A stretch of 64,000 nt of DNA from JAWKWH01 sp965204295. GTDB lineage: Bacteria > Pseudomonadota > Alphaproteobacteria > Rhizobiales > Rhizobiaceae. This document shows positions 7,592-18,100 of this stretch, piece after piece. The stretch lies in the NCBI GenBank assembly GCA_965204295.1, contig OZ241973.1, positions 2,108,001 to 2,172,000 on the forward strand, written 5' to 3'. A model generated the notes under the pieces. That model saw nothing but the letters and a program-made list of their open reading frames with translations, searched no databases and was not told where the DNA came from. Each line of letters starts with the position of its first letter. Position 1 is the stretch's first letter. The position numbers were made by a program, and so were the translations under genes.

Positions 7592-9073
7592 TCACCACCA
7601 CCGTTCGGGCGCGAAACGTCCGGCGGCATGCTCGATGACATTTCCGGCGCGGAACAGCGTTTCCTCATCGAACGGACGTCCGATCAGTTGCAATCCGAGC
7701 GGCAATCCCCTGCCGTCCAGACCCGCCGGCACCGAAATTCCGGGCAGACCGGCCATATTGACGGTCACCGTGAAGATGTCGTTCAGGTACATTTTCACCG
7801 GATCCGCCGCCATGTTCCGGTCGGCGATGCCGAATGCGGCGGAGGGCGTCGCCGGCGTCAGAATCGTATTGATCCCGGATGCGAACACATCCTCGAAATC
7901 GCGCTTGATCAGCGTGCGCACTTTCTGCGCTTTCAGATAGTAGGCGTCGTAGTATCCGGCGGACAGCACATAGGTGCCGATCAGCACCCGGCGGCGCACC
8001 TCGCGGCCAAAGCCTTCCGCCCGGGTATTCTCATACATCTCGACGATGTCCCTGCCCGGCACACGCAGCCCGTAGCGAACGCCGTCGTAGCGGGCGAGGT
8101 TCGAAGACGCCTCGGCGGGCGCCACGATATAGTAGGCGGGCAGCGCGTATTTCGTGTGCGGCAGGGAAATATCGGCGATCACGGCGCCGGCGTCCTTCAT
8201 CCATTCGATACCGGACTTCCACAGCGCCTCGATTTCGTCCGGCATTCCATCGACGCGATATTCCCTGGGAACGCCGACCCTGAGGCCCCTGATCGACTGT
8301 CCGATCGCCGCCTCGTAATCGGGAACCGGCCGGTCGGCGGATGTCGTGTCCTTGTCGTCGTGCGACGCCATCGATTTCAACATGATGGCGGAATCGCGCA
8401 GATCGCGCGTGATCGGGCCGGCCTGATCGAGCGAAGACGCGAACGCCACGATGCCCCAGCGCGAACACCGGCCATAGGTCGGCTTGATGCCGACCGTTCC
8501 GGTAAACGCGGCGGGCTGGCGGATCGAACCGCCGGTGTCCGTCGCGGTCGCCGCGGCGCAGAGATTCGCCGCCACCGACGCGGCCGAACCGCCCGACGAC
8601 CCGCCGGGCGTCAAATCGAGATTGGAATCCCTGGCGCGCCACGGATTTTTCACCGGGCCGTAATATGAGGTTTCGTTGGATGAACCCATGGCGAACTCGT
8701 CCATGTTGAGTTTGCCGAGCATCACCGCGCCATCGGACCACAGATTGGATGTGACAGTCGATTCGTAACGCGGCCTGAAGCCGTCAAGAACATGGCTGCA
8801 CGCCTGGGTGTGGACGCGTTCGGTCGCGAACAGATCCTTGACGCCGAGCGGAATTCCCTCCAGCGCGCCGCCCTCGCCTTTCGACAGGCGTTCGTCGGAT
8901 GTCCGCGCCATTTCCCTCGCCTTGTCGTGCGTGACGGCGACATAGGCGTTCATCGTATCGTTGGCCGCGTCGATGGCGGCGAGATAGGCGTCGGCCAGTT
9001 CCAGCGCCGAAAACTCCCCGGCCGTCAGTTTCTCGCGCGCCTGGGCGACGGTCAGTCCGGTCAGGTCGGTCAT
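7592..9073 (-). CDS. gatA: Aspartyl/glutamyl-tRNA(Asn/Gln) amidotransferase subunit A
   Basis: 493 residues from MTDLTGLTVAQAREKL. Amidase-signature enzyme that releases ammonia from glutamine for transamidation of Glu-tRNA(Gln)/Asp-tRNA(Asn). The catalytic Lys is in GIPLGVKDLFATE, the Ser-cisSer pair is in the Gly/Ser-rich block PGGSSGGSAASVAANL, and the nucleophilic Ser is in ATDTGGSIRQPAAF. Starting at 9073 gives a 4-nt ATGA overlap with the preceding acetyltransferase gene. gatC lies two genes upstream; gatB is not in the window. Confidence 0.97.
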   Translation of the reverse strand: MTDLTGLTVAQAREKLTAGEFSALELADAYLAAIDAANDTMNAYVAVTHDKAREMARTSDERLSKGEGGALEGIPLGVKDLFATERVHTQACSHVLDGFRPRYESTVTSNLWSDGAVMLGKLNMDEFAMGSSNETSYYGPVKNPWRARDSNLDLTPGGSSGGSAASVAANLCAAATATDTGGSIRQPAAFTGTVGIKPTYGRCSRWGIVAFASSLDQAGPITRDLRDSAIMLKSMASHDDKDTTSADRPVPDYEAAIGQSIRGLRVGVPREYRVDGMPDEIEALWKSGIEWMKDAGAVIADISLPHTKYALPAYYIVAPAEASSNLARYDGVRYGLRVPGRDIVEMYENTRAEGFGREVRRRVLIGTYVLSAGYYDAYYLKAQKVRTLIKRDFEDVFASGINTILTPATPSAAFGIADRNMAADPVKMYLNDIFTVTVNMAGLPGISVPAGLDGRGLPLGLQLIGRPFDEETLFRAGNVIEHAAGRFAPERWW

Positions 9074-9540
9074 TCGGACAATTTCTTTTCGTAGAATCGC
9101 GTGTAATCGGATGGCGGGTAGCCGAGAACCGGGCCGCATCGGGTAAATCCGCCACGTTCGTAAAGCCGCCAGGACTCCGACATTTCGGCGACCTCGCCGG
9201 TTTCCAGAACAAGGCGGACAACGCCCCTGTCACGGGCGAGATTCTCAATGCCGGCAAGCAGCGCGGAACCGACGCGCCTGCCCCTGACGGCGGAATCCGT
9301 GTACATGCGCTTGACTTCGCCAAGCCTCCCGCCGTGATCCTTCAGCGCGCCCATTCCGAGAGCCTTGCCGTTTTCGTCTCTTGCGACAAGAAGCGTGACG
9401 GTCGGTCCGGCCATTTCCTCGACCGTAAGCTGATACTGGAATTCCGGCGGCGTCAGCGGGTTCAGGAACCCGTTGAGCGCAGCGACCATCGCGCGCACAT
9501 CGTCCTGCAGGGGCGTCTCGACGGCGATCATCACGGCCAT
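9070..9540 (-). CDS. GNAT family N-acetyltransferase
   Basis: 156 residues with the GNAT core. Motif A, which binds the acetyl-CoA pyrophosphate, is visible as SAVRGRRVGSALLAGIENLA (Q/R-x-x-G-x-A form), preceded by GEVKRMYTDSAV. The C-terminal part (WRLYERGGFTRCGPVLGYPP) is motif B-like. It lies between gatC and gatA, an arrangement I recall from related genomes, and overlaps gatA by 4 nt. The substrate is unknown; co-transcription does not by itself imply a role in tRNA amidation. Confidence 0.88.
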   Translation of the reverse strand: MAVMIAVETPLQDDVRAMVAALNGFLNPLTPPEFQYQLTVEEMAGPTVTLLVARDENGKALGMGALKDHGGRLGEVKRMYTDSAVRGRRVGSALLAGIENLARDRGVVRLVLETGEVAEMSESWRLYERGGFTRCGPVLGYPPSDYTRFYEKKLSE

Positions 9541-9543
9541 CGC

Positions 9544-9831
9544 CTATTCCACAACCTTCGGAACGAGGAAAAAGCCGTCTTCGGCCGACGGCGCGTTGGC
9601 GACAATATCCGCCGCCCTGTCTCCGTCGATTTTTTTATCGGCGCGCTTTTTCATGTTCATCGGCGTGACCGAGGTCATGGGTTCGACGCCGGTCACGTCC
9701 ACCTCGTCGAACTGCCCGACAAAACCCAGGATCGCGTTCAGTTCGCCGGTCATCGCTTCGGCGTTCTCTTCGCTTACCGCGATGCGGGCCAGGTGCGCGA
9801 TGCGTCTGACCGTGGCGATATCGACCGACAT
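9544..9831 (-). CDS. gatC: Aspartyl/glutamyl-tRNA(Asn/Gln) amidotransferase subunit C
   Basis: 95 residues, normal for GatC, the belt subunit that wraps GatA and GatB. Family blocks: MSVDIATVRRIAHLARI, LNAILGFVGQFDEVDV, and the C-terminal APSAEDGFFLVPKVVE. The ATG at 9831 is preferred to the TTG one codon upstream. It is the first gene of a gatC-GNAT-gatA operon, with 3 nt to the acetyltransferase. Confidence 0.96.
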   Translation of the reverse strand: MSVDIATVRRIAHLARIAVSEENAEAMTGELNAILGFVGQFDEVDVTGVEPMTSVTPMNMKKRADKKIDGDRAADIVANAPSAEDGFFLVPKVVE

Positions 9832-9868
9832 CAAATCTCTCCGGCGGCGTGGAAACTCGTTGCCGGGG

Positions 9869-10671
9869 CTATAGCGGGGCGCGGGCGGCGGCGCAACGGC
9901 GATCTTGCCCGCGCCCCCGCGCCGCCTTCATGCGTATTGCGTCCGGCGGCCCTTGGCGCGGTTTTCCGGGGGCGGCGGCGAGGGGCCACCGGGCGATGGC
10001 CGGCAATCCCCGCAGCCCGTTCGCCGGCAACAGACGCCGCGCCGATATGCGCGCAAACGGCATTTCCGGTATCAGACGGTCGGCCCCGGCAAGGTCGAGA
10101 TATTCGTCGTAATTGTCGAAGCCGGACCGCCCGACATAATCAATAAAGCTCTCCGCGGGAACGCCGCCATTGACCGGAACGACCTCGTGGTTCTCAAGCT
10201 CCACATGCCACCAGATGAACCGCGTCGGCATCTCCGAAAGCGGCAGGAAGCGGATCGGAGTTCCGTCCTCCGCCGGAACGCCGCCATTGACAGGAACGAC
10301 CTCGTGGTTCTCAAGCTCCACATGCCACCAGACGAAGCGCGTCGGCATCTCCGAAAGCGGCACGAAGCGGATTGGAGTTCCGTCCTCCGCCAGCGTGCCG
10401 GCATTGACCAGCATGTCGCCGAACAGCAGGGCGTGGTCGGCGGTCACGGTCAGCGGCGCGTCGGGCAGGTCCGGGCCGAGGGCGCCGGCGTCGACCTGCC
10501 GTCATGGGTCACGACCCGGTCGCCGGGCCTAAGCGTTTCGATGGCCCGCTCGCCGTCGGGCGTCAGAATCGTCGTTCCGGTCGCGAAGCAGTTGAAAACC
10601 TGCGCCGAGGTTTCCATGAATCGCGTCGAAGCGCCGCCTCCCGTCAAAGGCGCGAGGTCAAACGCCTCCTT
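9869..10671 (-). pseudogene. Decayed Hint-domain (hedgehog/intein-type) protein gene
   Basis: The 5' part reads VFNCFATGTTILTPDG then AIETLRPGDRVVTHDGR, the classic start of a Hint domain with the nucleophilic Cys. At about 10500 the frame breaks; the continuation VDAGALGPDLPDAPLTVTAD, then HALLFGDMLVNAGTL, lies in another frame, and the 25-30 codons normally between these blocks are missing, so an internal deletion is likely. The frame is also closed upstream by TAA at 10672-10674, leaving no exported N-terminal domain. The 3' part holds a tandemly duplicated 39-residue block with the WWHVELENHEVV motif and ends with FIDYVGRSGFDNYDEYL. In alphaproteobacteria such Hint proteins are usually large surface or secreted proteins; this is a remnant. 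Confidence 0.75.
10161..10394 (-). repeat. 117-bp in-frame tandem duplication inside the Hint remnant
   Basis: Two adjacent near-identical 117-bp units (10161-10277 and 10278-10394) each encode 39 residues containing EDGTPIRF, PLSEMPTRF and WWHVELENHEVVPVNGG. Normal Hint domains have this block once, so the duplication is local and recent. The few base differences show it is not a simple assembly echo. Confidence 0.9.
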
Positions 10672-10721
10672 TTAACCCGCTCCATGTTGAGGCAAGAGGA
10701 GAGAGAATCTTAATCAAAATC

Positions 10722-11651
10722 TTATATAAGACTATCACGAATAGGGTGGAGTATTTCCTTAATTTCTTTAAATATAGAATTATAAGTATCGATAACTTTT
10801 TGTATTGCCTCATCATTTTCAGGACAATAGGCAAAAACTGTTTCATCAGATCCTATATCCTTACAGTTGTCCTGATTTAAAATAAGCTGGCTTTTCATAT
10901 AAGCTGATTTTAAAAGCTTGGCTTTCTCCTCATACATAGCACAAACCTTTATATAATAAGGAGAAGCAGGCTTTTTAAAATGTCTCTTGAGAGGAAGGTT
11001 TTTACAATTCCCCGCATGCTCTATCGCTAAGTTAATATAACCCATAGTGTTATCTCTGTATTCAGGGTAAGTTTCTAAGTCACGGTCTCCTTCATAACTG
11101 GGAGAGTTAAGCAGCCTAACTCGGTAGTCACCAGAAACCCCTTTATAAAACATGGCTAAATAAACAAGAGGTAATTGATAATAAGCTGTCATCTCTATGT
11201 TATCAGTTGCCTCCCACATAAAGTATTCAAGAGGAGGGTAGCTATTATAAGTCTTTATGATAGCCAGTGTGCTTGAATAATAATGAGCGGCTAAATCCAA
11301 ATTCCTATCAGCTAGACTTTTGAAATCCCCTCCTGAAAAATGGTATTCTGCTATCCAATAATTAGCGACAATATTGCTGTGTTGGTCAGCTAAACCATGT
11401 AAAATCAACATTCCCTTGGAAACATCGTCTTGATTGTTAGTCACCTCACCCTTTAATAAAAGACAAAGAGCATAAACTAAGTTTACATTCACAGAAGGAT
11501 CAGGATCATTGAGCTGTTCCATATAAGCTTTTTCTTCCGCCTCAAAATCAACACATCCAAAAGCACCAGATCTATAACTTTCCCCAAAACCAGGGCTCGT
11601 CGCAAAAACGAAAAAGGCGATCGCACTCAATAGCAACACGATTTTTCTCAT
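10722..11651 (-). CDS. Exported orphan protein encoded in AT-rich DNA
   Basis: 309 residues from an ATG preceded by AAAGAG; MRKIVLLLSAIAFFVFATS and the following PGFGES form a clear signal peptide. The mature part is rich in Tyr, Asn, Lys and Leu with scattered helices (ANYWIAEYHFSGGDFKSLAD, LAAHYYSSTLAIIKTY, TMGYINLAIEHAGNC), suggesting a TPR/Sel1-like helical repeat, but no family is recognised. There are five Cys in the mature protein, consistent with disulfides in the periplasm. Base composition is strikingly AT-rich compared with both flanks and codon use follows it, a sign of horizontal acquisition. The frame extends upstream to 11693 without support. Confidence 0.7.
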   Translation of the reverse strand: MRKIVLLLSAIAFFVFATSPGFGESYRSGAFGCVDFEAEEKAYMEQLNDPDPSVNVNLVYALCLLLKGEVTNNQDDVSKGMLILHGLADQHSNIVANYWIAEYHFSGGDFKSLADRNLDLAAHYYSSTLAIIKTYNSYPPLEYFMWEATDNIEMTAYYQLPLVYLAMFYKGVSGDYRVRLLNSPSYEGDRDLETYPEYRDNTMGYINLAIEHAGNCKNLPLKRHFKKPASPYYIKVCAMYEEKAKLLKSAYMKSQLILNQDNCKDIGSDETVFAYCPENDEAIQKVIDTYNSIFKEIKEILHPIRDSLI

Positions 11652-11938
11652 AGCTCTTTCCACATCCTCCAAAAAACCGCTATGGCGACGCACCGCTCAA
11701 CGCAATCATATAAACCCGACCCAAACCGTCAAGGGGCTTTTGCACAAACGGACAGCGCGGCGGGTCGTGGTGAGATCGCGCCAAAGTTCCCATCGCGCGG
11801 CGGTCCGGCGGGCGGAAGCAGGCGCGCCGCGAACGACGGTCGGACAAAACGGCCGGCAACCGGTCGCGGATTGCCGCCACTTGCGCTTGCGATGTCAAGC
11901 CAATAGACGCTTTTCTTTACCAACCGGAACAGGGCACC
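11652..11938. other. Intergenic region at the edge of the AT-rich island
   Basis: About 290 GC-rich bases between the divergent exported-protein gene and the rsmB-like gene. The composition switches back to that of the chromosome within roughly 50 bases of 11650. It must hold both promoters, but no box is clear; no RNA gene or direct repeat was recognised. Confidence 0.5.
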
Positions 11939-13222
11939 ATGCGTCTCGGCGGCAGGCTGCGGGCAGCTATCGATATTCTCGATGACATCGACCGGCGGCG
12001 CCGTCCGGCGTCCGATGCGCTGCGCGACTGGGGCCTGTCACACCGGTTTGCCGGATCGGGCGATCGCGCCGCGATCGGAAATCTCGTCCATGACGCCCTC
12101 AGGAAGAGACGAAGCGCCGTCGCGATGCTTGGCGACGAGACATCCCGAGCGGCTGTTTTCGGGGCGCTTTTGTTGTCCGGCGCGGAGACTTCGTCCTCGC
12201 TGAACGCCGCATTTGACGGCGACCGGTTCGCGCCCGACGACCTGACGGAAAACGAACTGCGAACGATTGCGGCCCACGACCCGGAAGGCGTTTCGGAATC
12301 CGTTCGCGCCGACGTGCCGGATTGGTGCGCGCCGGAATTCCGGTCGGCCTTCGGTGACGGCTGGGCCGTGGAAGCGGCGGCGCTTGCGGCGCGGGCGCCG
12401 CTTGATTTGCGCGTCAACACGATCAGGGCCACGCCGGAGAAGGTGCTGTCCGCCTTGAAACGGACCGGCGCCGCGCCGTGCGAATTCGCGCCGCATGGAT
12501 TGCGCATCGCGCCGATTGCCGGCCATGGCCGGCATCCGAACGTGCAGGCCGAACCGGCCTTTCGCAAGGGCCGGTTTGAGATTCAGGACGAGGGGTCGCA
12601 AATGGCCGGCATTCTGGCGGCGACCGGCACGGCGCGACAGGTGCTGGATTTTTGCGCCGGCGCGGGCGGCAAATCCCTGGCGCTGTCCGCTGCGTTGAAC
12701 AACAGGGGGCAGATCTTCGCGCATGATGCGGAACGGCGGCGTCTGGCGCCGATTTTCGACAGGCTGAAGCGCGGCGGTTGCCGCAACGTCCAGGTGCTGG
12801 CGGATGCCGGAGAACTGACGCCGCTTGAAGGTCGCATGGATCTGGTGCTGGCCGATGCGCCATGCACCGGCTCCGGCGTCTGGCGGCGGCGGCCCGATGC
12901 AAAATGGCGGCTGACGGACCGGCAGTTCCACCGGCGTCTGGCGGAACAATCGGCAATTCTGGATGCGGCGGCCCGGTTTGTCCGGCCCGGCGGCAGGCTG
13001 GCCTATGTCACGTGTTCGGTGTTCCCGTCCGAGAACGACCGGCAGATCGAATCGTTCTTACGGCGGCGGCCGGATTTCACGATTGCGAACCCGGTATTGC
13101 TCTGGAACGAGATGTTCGAAGAACGCGCCGGCAGGATTTTCGCCACTGAACGCGGATTACTGATGACGCCAAACAGGACGAACACCGACGGCTTCTTCAT
13201 TTCGATCGCGCGGCGCGTATGA
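11939..13222 (+). CDS. RsmB/NOP family RNA (cytosine-5) methyltransferase
   Basis: 427 residues. The N-terminal third is an RNA-binding NusB-like region (GDRAAIGNLVHDALRKRRS). The catalytic domain has the SAM-binding motif I (DFCAGAGGKSLALSAALN), motif IV with one catalytic Cys (LADAPCTGSGVWRRRPDAKW) and motif VI with the second Cys (YVTCSVFPSEND), the two-Cys signature of m5C methyltransferases. The likely target is 16S rRNA, as for RsmB, but a tRNA target cannot be excluded. The gene is followed by guaA after a 215-nt gap; a start further upstream is not supported. Confidence 0.9.
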   Translation: MRLGGRLRAAIDILDDIDRRRRPASDALRDWGLSHRFAGSGDRAAIGNLVHDALRKRRSAVAMLGDETSRAAVFGALLLSGAETSSSLNAAFDGDRFAPDDLTENELRTIAAHDPEGVSESVRADVPDWCAPEFRSAFGDGWAVEAAALAARAPLDLRVNTIRATPEKVLSALKRTGAAPCEFAPHGLRIAPIAGHGRHPNVQAEPAFRKGRFEIQDEGSQMAGILAATGTARQVLDFCAGAGGKSLALSAALNNRGQIFAHDAERRRLAPIFDRLKRGGCRNVQVLADAGELTPLEGRMDLVLADAPCTGSGVWRRRPDAKWRLTDRQFHRRLAEQSAILDAAARFVRPGGRLAYVTCSVFPSENDRQIESFLRRRPDFTIANPVLLWNEMFEERAGRIFATERGLLMTPNRTNTDGFFISIARRV

Positions 13223-13437
13223 TCCCGTTGATGGCGCCGCGAACAGGCGAACGGCTCCTGTTTCGGGGCGAAGTCGCAAAACCCGGACGAACCATGATTG
13301 TCGCGAATGGCGAGGCTCACGCCTTCGGCGATGGCGATTGCGAACCGGCCGCGCCGTTCGGCGCGCGGCAACGCATATGGCGAGGAAACCTGGCGTCGCC
13401 GATTGATCATCGGGTCAACAAGGCCTACACGCCTGCC

Positions 13438-15000
13438 ATGACCACGACGCTTCATCCGGAATCCGTTCTGATCGTCGATTTCGGCAGCCAGGTGACCCGG
13501 CTCATCGCCCGAAGAGTGCGCGAAGCCGGCGTTTACTGCGAGATCGTGCCGTTCCAATCCGCCGAGGACGGATTTCATCGCCTGAAACCCAAAGCCGTCA
13601 TATTTTCCGGCGGACCGGCATCCGTGCCGGACGAAGGGTCGCCGCGCACACCGCGGACAGTGCTTGAATCAGGCGTGCCCATCCTCGCCATCTGCTATGG
13701 TCAACAGACCCTTTGTCACCAGTTGGGCGGAAGGGTCGAGGGCGGTCGTCATCGCGAATTCGGGCGCGCCGACGTGGAGATTCTGAAATCCAGTCCGCTT
13801 TTTGAAGGGTTCTGGGAGGTAGGCGGAAAATATCCCGTGTGGATGAGCCATGGCGACAGGGTCTGCAAATTGCCGGACGGTTTCGAGGTTATCGGCACGT
13901 CGCCGAATGCTCCGTTCGCCATTGCGGTGGATGAGAACCGCCGGCATTATACGACCATGTTCCACCCGGAGGTCGCCCACACGCCGGACGGCGCCAAGCT
14001 GCTTGCGAATTTCGTCCGCAACATTGCCGGCCTGAAGGGTGACTGGACCATGGCCGCGTACCGGGATCAGGCGATTGCCGCGATACGCGAACAGGTTGGC
14101 GCGGGGCGCGTCATATGCGGATTGTCGGGCGGCGTCGATTCGTCCGTCGCCGCGGTATTGATCCATGAAGCCGTCGGCGACCGGCTGACATGCATCCTCG
14201 TCGATCACGGGCTTATGCGCGAAAACGAGGCGGCCGATGTCGTCGCCATGTTCCGCGAGCACCACGATATACCGCTGGTTCACGTGAACGCCTCCGAGAC
14301 CTTCATTTCCGCGCTTGAGCGAGAGTCCGACCCGGAAGTGAAGCGCAAGACGATCGGAAGGCTTTTCATCAATGTGTTCGAAGAGGAGGCGCGAAAGATC
14401 GGCGGTGCCGATTTCCTGGCCCAGGGAACGCTCTATCCGGATGTGATCGAGAGCGTGTCGTTCACCGGGGGGCCGTCGGTAACGATCAAATCGCACCACA
14501 ATGTCGGCGGTTTGCCGGAACGAATGAACATGAAACTGGTCGAACCGTTGCGCGAATTGTTCAAGGACGAGGTGCGCGCGCTTGGCCGCGAACTCGGTCT
14601 GCCGGACGACTTTATCGGCCGCCATCCGTTTCCGGGACCGGGGCTGGCGATCCGTGTTCCGGGTGGTTTATCGCGTGAAAAACTCGATACGCTCCGCCGG
14701 GCGGACGCGATTTATCTCGAGGAAATTCGCGGCGCCGGCCTTTATGACGACATTTGGCAGGCGTTCGCCGTGTTGTTGCCGGTGCAGACGGTTGGCGTGA
14801 TGGGCGACGGTCGTAGTTACGAGCATGTGTGCGCGCTTCGCGCGGTTACGTCGGTCGATGGCATGACCGCCGATTTTTTCCCCTTCGACATGGCGTTTCT
14901 CGGTCGTTTGGCGACGCGGATCGTCAACGAGGTTCCGGGGATAAACCGGGTTGTGTATGACGTGACGTCGAAGCCGCCGGGAACGATCGAGTGGGAGTGA
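13438..15000 (+). CDS. guaA: GMP synthase (glutamine-hydrolysing)
   Basis: 520 residues from MTTTLHPESVLIVDFGSQVT; the frame is open upstream to 13219 but that part has no family match. Class I glutamine amidotransferase domain first: nucleophilic Cys in AICYGQQTLCHQLGG, His/Glu in FHPEVAHT. The ATP-pyrophosphatase domain follows with the PP-loop ICGLSGGVDSSVAAVL, then the C-terminal dimerisation domain ending DVTSKPPGTIEWE. It converts XMP to GMP, the last step of guanine nucleotide synthesis. Confidence 0.98.
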   Translation: MTTTLHPESVLIVDFGSQVTRLIARRVREAGVYCEIVPFQSAEDGFHRLKPKAVIFSGGPASVPDEGSPRTPRTVLESGVPILAICYGQQTLCHQLGGRVEGGRHREFGRADVEILKSSPLFEGFWEVGGKYPVWMSHGDRVCKLPDGFEVIGTSPNAPFAIAVDENRRHYTTMFHPEVAHTPDGAKLLANFVRNIAGLKGDWTMAAYRDQAIAAIREQVGAGRVICGLSGGVDSSVAAVLIHEAVGDRLTCILVDHGLMRENEAADVVAMFREHHDIPLVHVNASETFISALERESDPEVKRKTIGRLFINVFEEEARKIGGADFLAQGTLYPDVIESVSFTGGPSVTIKSHHNVGGLPERMNMKLVEPLRELFKDEVRALGRELGLPDDFIGRHPFPGPGLAIRVPGGLSREKLDTLRRADAIYLEEIRGAGLYDDIWQAFAVLLPVQTVGVMGDGRSYEHVCALRAVTSVDGMTADFFPFDMAFLGRLATRIVNEVPGINRVVYDVTSKPPGTIEWE

Positions 15001-15157
15001 ATTTTTTGTGGTCATCGGCGAGATTGTAAGGTAAGAACCCGGGATATTCGCGGTCCGCCGTGGTGAGGCGGGCGCGGTGTGATGCGCGCCTTCTGGCTCG
15101 GAGATGGGCGGATGGTTTCGGCAGTGGGACGGGATACGCCATGTGGGGGTGTCGTTC

Positions 15158-18100
15158 ATGAAATCCGGGAATGCGGTCAGGTGCATTCTGGTTCTCGGCA
15201 TGTACGGGTCCGGGACAAGCGCGCTGACGCGAATGTTCAGCCTTGCCGGGGCGGCGCTGCCCCGCACGCTGCTTGGAGCGGATGAAGCCGACGAAACCGG
15301 GTGTTGGGAGCCGGAAAGGCTTGTCCGCTATCATGATCGGCTGTTGTCGGACCTGGGATCGGGTTGGCATGACTGGAAGCCGCTTGATTTTCCTTCCCTG
15401 CCGCTGAGCGACCGGAAGACGATCCATTCCGACATCAAGTCCATTCTGGCCGATGAATTTGGCGGCCGCCGGCTATGGGTGTTGAAGGAACCGCGCATCT
15501 GCCGGTTTGTTCCGATTTATCGGGAAGTTCTGTCGGACATGGGCGTTGCCTTGTCGCCGGTGCTTATTTTCCGCAATCCGCTTGAGGTCATGGCGTCGCT
15601 GCAAAGGCGCGGCGACTGGCCGGTTGAGCGGTCGGCGGCGGATGCCTGTCTTCTCTGGCTGCGTCATGTGCTGGATTGCGAGGCTGCGACCAGAGGTGTG
15701 AAGCGATCGATCGCAAGCCATGCTTCTATTGTGTCGGATCCGGTCGCGGCGCTGGCCAGGATCGAACGCAAGGCGAAACTGGATTTTCCGAACAAGGTCG
15801 ACGGATTGGGAGAGGATATTCGCGAATTTCTTGATCCGGCGTCCGGCGGTCATGAGAAAGGCGGCGGGGAAGCCGCGCTTGAGCCGATGCTGCGGGGCTG
15901 GGTGGAGGACGCCTTCTCGGCGATGAGAGCGCTGGAACGCAATCCGGGCTCCAAAAAGGCGCGAAAGACGCTGGACCGGGTGAACGAGGCATTCGGCGCC
16001 TCGCTTCCGGTGATTGATGCGTTCGGCGCGGCCTCGAGAGAAGCTCTCGCTCACAAACACAAACTGGAAGAGGAAGCTCAAGCCAGGGATGCCGAGGCCA
16101 AACGGGGTGAATCACTTCGGCGCGAAGACTCCGCCCGTTTGGAGTCGCGGATTTTGGATTTGCAGACCGCGGTTTCCGAAAAATCGGCGGTGCTCAAGGC
16201 GCTGGAAGAGGAACGGGAGCAAATCCGGCTGGATTTCGAGGGTCTCGACCGGCTGACGGAGGAGCAGAAATCGCGGATCGGATCGCTTGATCGGATCGCC
16301 GGGGAGCAATCCGGGCAACTCGATGCGATACGCCGCCTGTTCGATGTCGGGGAAGGCGACAACCGGACGATTGACGAGGTGATCGGCGCACATTTGCAGT
16401 CGCTGCAGGCTGAATACGATTCGCGTTTAAACGCACAGACCGAGGATCATGAAGGGATTTTGAACAGCCAGGCCGCCGATTATGAGGAGCGGCTGGCCGC
16501 CCGGACGGAGGAATTCACGCGGGAACGGGAGCAAATCCGGCTGGATTTCGAGGGTCTTGATCAGCTGACGGAGGAGCAGAAATCGCGGATCGAATCGCTT
16601 GATCGGATCGCCGGGGAGCAATCCGGGCAACTCGATGCGATACGCCGTCTGTTCGATGTCGGGGAAGGCGACAACCGGACGATTGACGAGGTGATCGGCG
16701 CACATTTGCAGTCGCTGCAGGCTGAATACGATTCGCGTTTGAACGCACAGGCCGAAGATCATGCAAAGCGTCTGGATGGCCAGGCCGCCGATTATGAGGG
16801 GCGGCTGGCCGCCCGGACGGAGGAATTCACGCGGGAACGGGAGCAAATCCGGCTGGATTTCGAGGGTCTTGATCGGATCGCCGGGGAGCAATCCGAGCAA
16901 CTCGATGCGATACGCCGTCTGTTCGATGTCGGGGAAGGCGACAACCGGACGATTGACGAGGTGATCGGCGCACATTTGCATTCGCTGCAGGCTGAATACG
17001 ATTCGCGTTTGAACGCACAGGCCGAAGATCATGCAAAGCGTCTGGATGGCCAGGCCGCTGATCATGAGGGGCGGCTGGCCGCCCGGACGGAGGAATTCGC
17101 GCGGGAACGGGAGCAGGCGCGGCTGGATTTCGAGAGTCTTGATCGGATCGCCGGGGAACAATCCGGGCAACTCGATGCGATACGCCGTCTGTTCGATGTC
17201 GGGGAAGGCGACAACCGGACGATTGACGAGGTGATCGGCGCACATTTGCATTCGCTGCAGGCTGAATATGATTCGCGTTTGAACGCACAGGCCGAAGATC
17301 ATGCAAAGCGTCTGGATGGCCAGGCCGCTGATCATGAGGGGCGGCTGGCCGCCCGGACGGAGGAATTCGCGCGGGAACGGGAGCAGGCGCGGCTGGATTT
17401 CGAGAGTCTTGATCGGATCGCCGGGGAACAATCCGGGCAACTCGATGCGATACGCCGTCTGTTCGATGTCGGGGAAGGCGACAACCGGACGATTGACGAG
17501 GTGATCGGCGCACATTTGCATTCGCTGCAGGCTGAATATGATTCGCGTTTGAACGCACAGGCCGAGGATCATGCAAAGCGTCTGGATGGCCAGGCCGCCG
17601 ACTATGAGGGGCGGCTGGCCGCCCGGACGGAGGAATTCGCGCGGGAAAAGGACAGGCTGACGGGTCAGGTCGCATCGCTGGGCGAGGATTATGCAAAGCG
17701 TCTGGATGGTCAGGCCGCCGATTATGAGGAACGGCTGGCCGCCCGGACGGAGGAATTCGCGCGGGAAAAGGACAGGTTGACGGGTCAGGTCGCATCGCTG
17801 GGCGAGGATTATGCAAAGCGTCTGGATGGTCAGGCCGCCGATTATGAGGAACGGCTGGCCGCCCGGATGGAGGAATTCGCGCGGGAAAAGGACAGGCTGA
17901 CGGGTCAGGTCGCATCGCTGGGCGAGGATTATGCGGAGCGTCTGGATGGTCAGGCCGCCGATTATGAGGAACGGCTGGCCGCCCGGATGGAGGAATTCGC
18001 GCGGGAAAAGGACGGGCTGACGGATCAGATGGCGTCGCTGGGCGAGGATTATGCGGAGCGTCTGGATGGTCAGGCCGCCGATTATGAGGAACGGCTGGCC

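Noticed and set aside
7017..8668. Long plus-strand frames opposite gatA
   Set aside because: They are antisense to a clear gatA, lack any family pattern and have poor starts.
10161..10394. CRISPR-like interpretation of the direct repeats
   Set aside because: Two adjacent long in-frame copies with no spacers; this is a coding duplication.
13219..13437. Upstream extension of guaA to the ATG at 13219
   Set aside because: The extra 73 residues have no GuaA similarity and overlap the end of the preceding gene; the ATG at 13438 gives the normal N-terminus.
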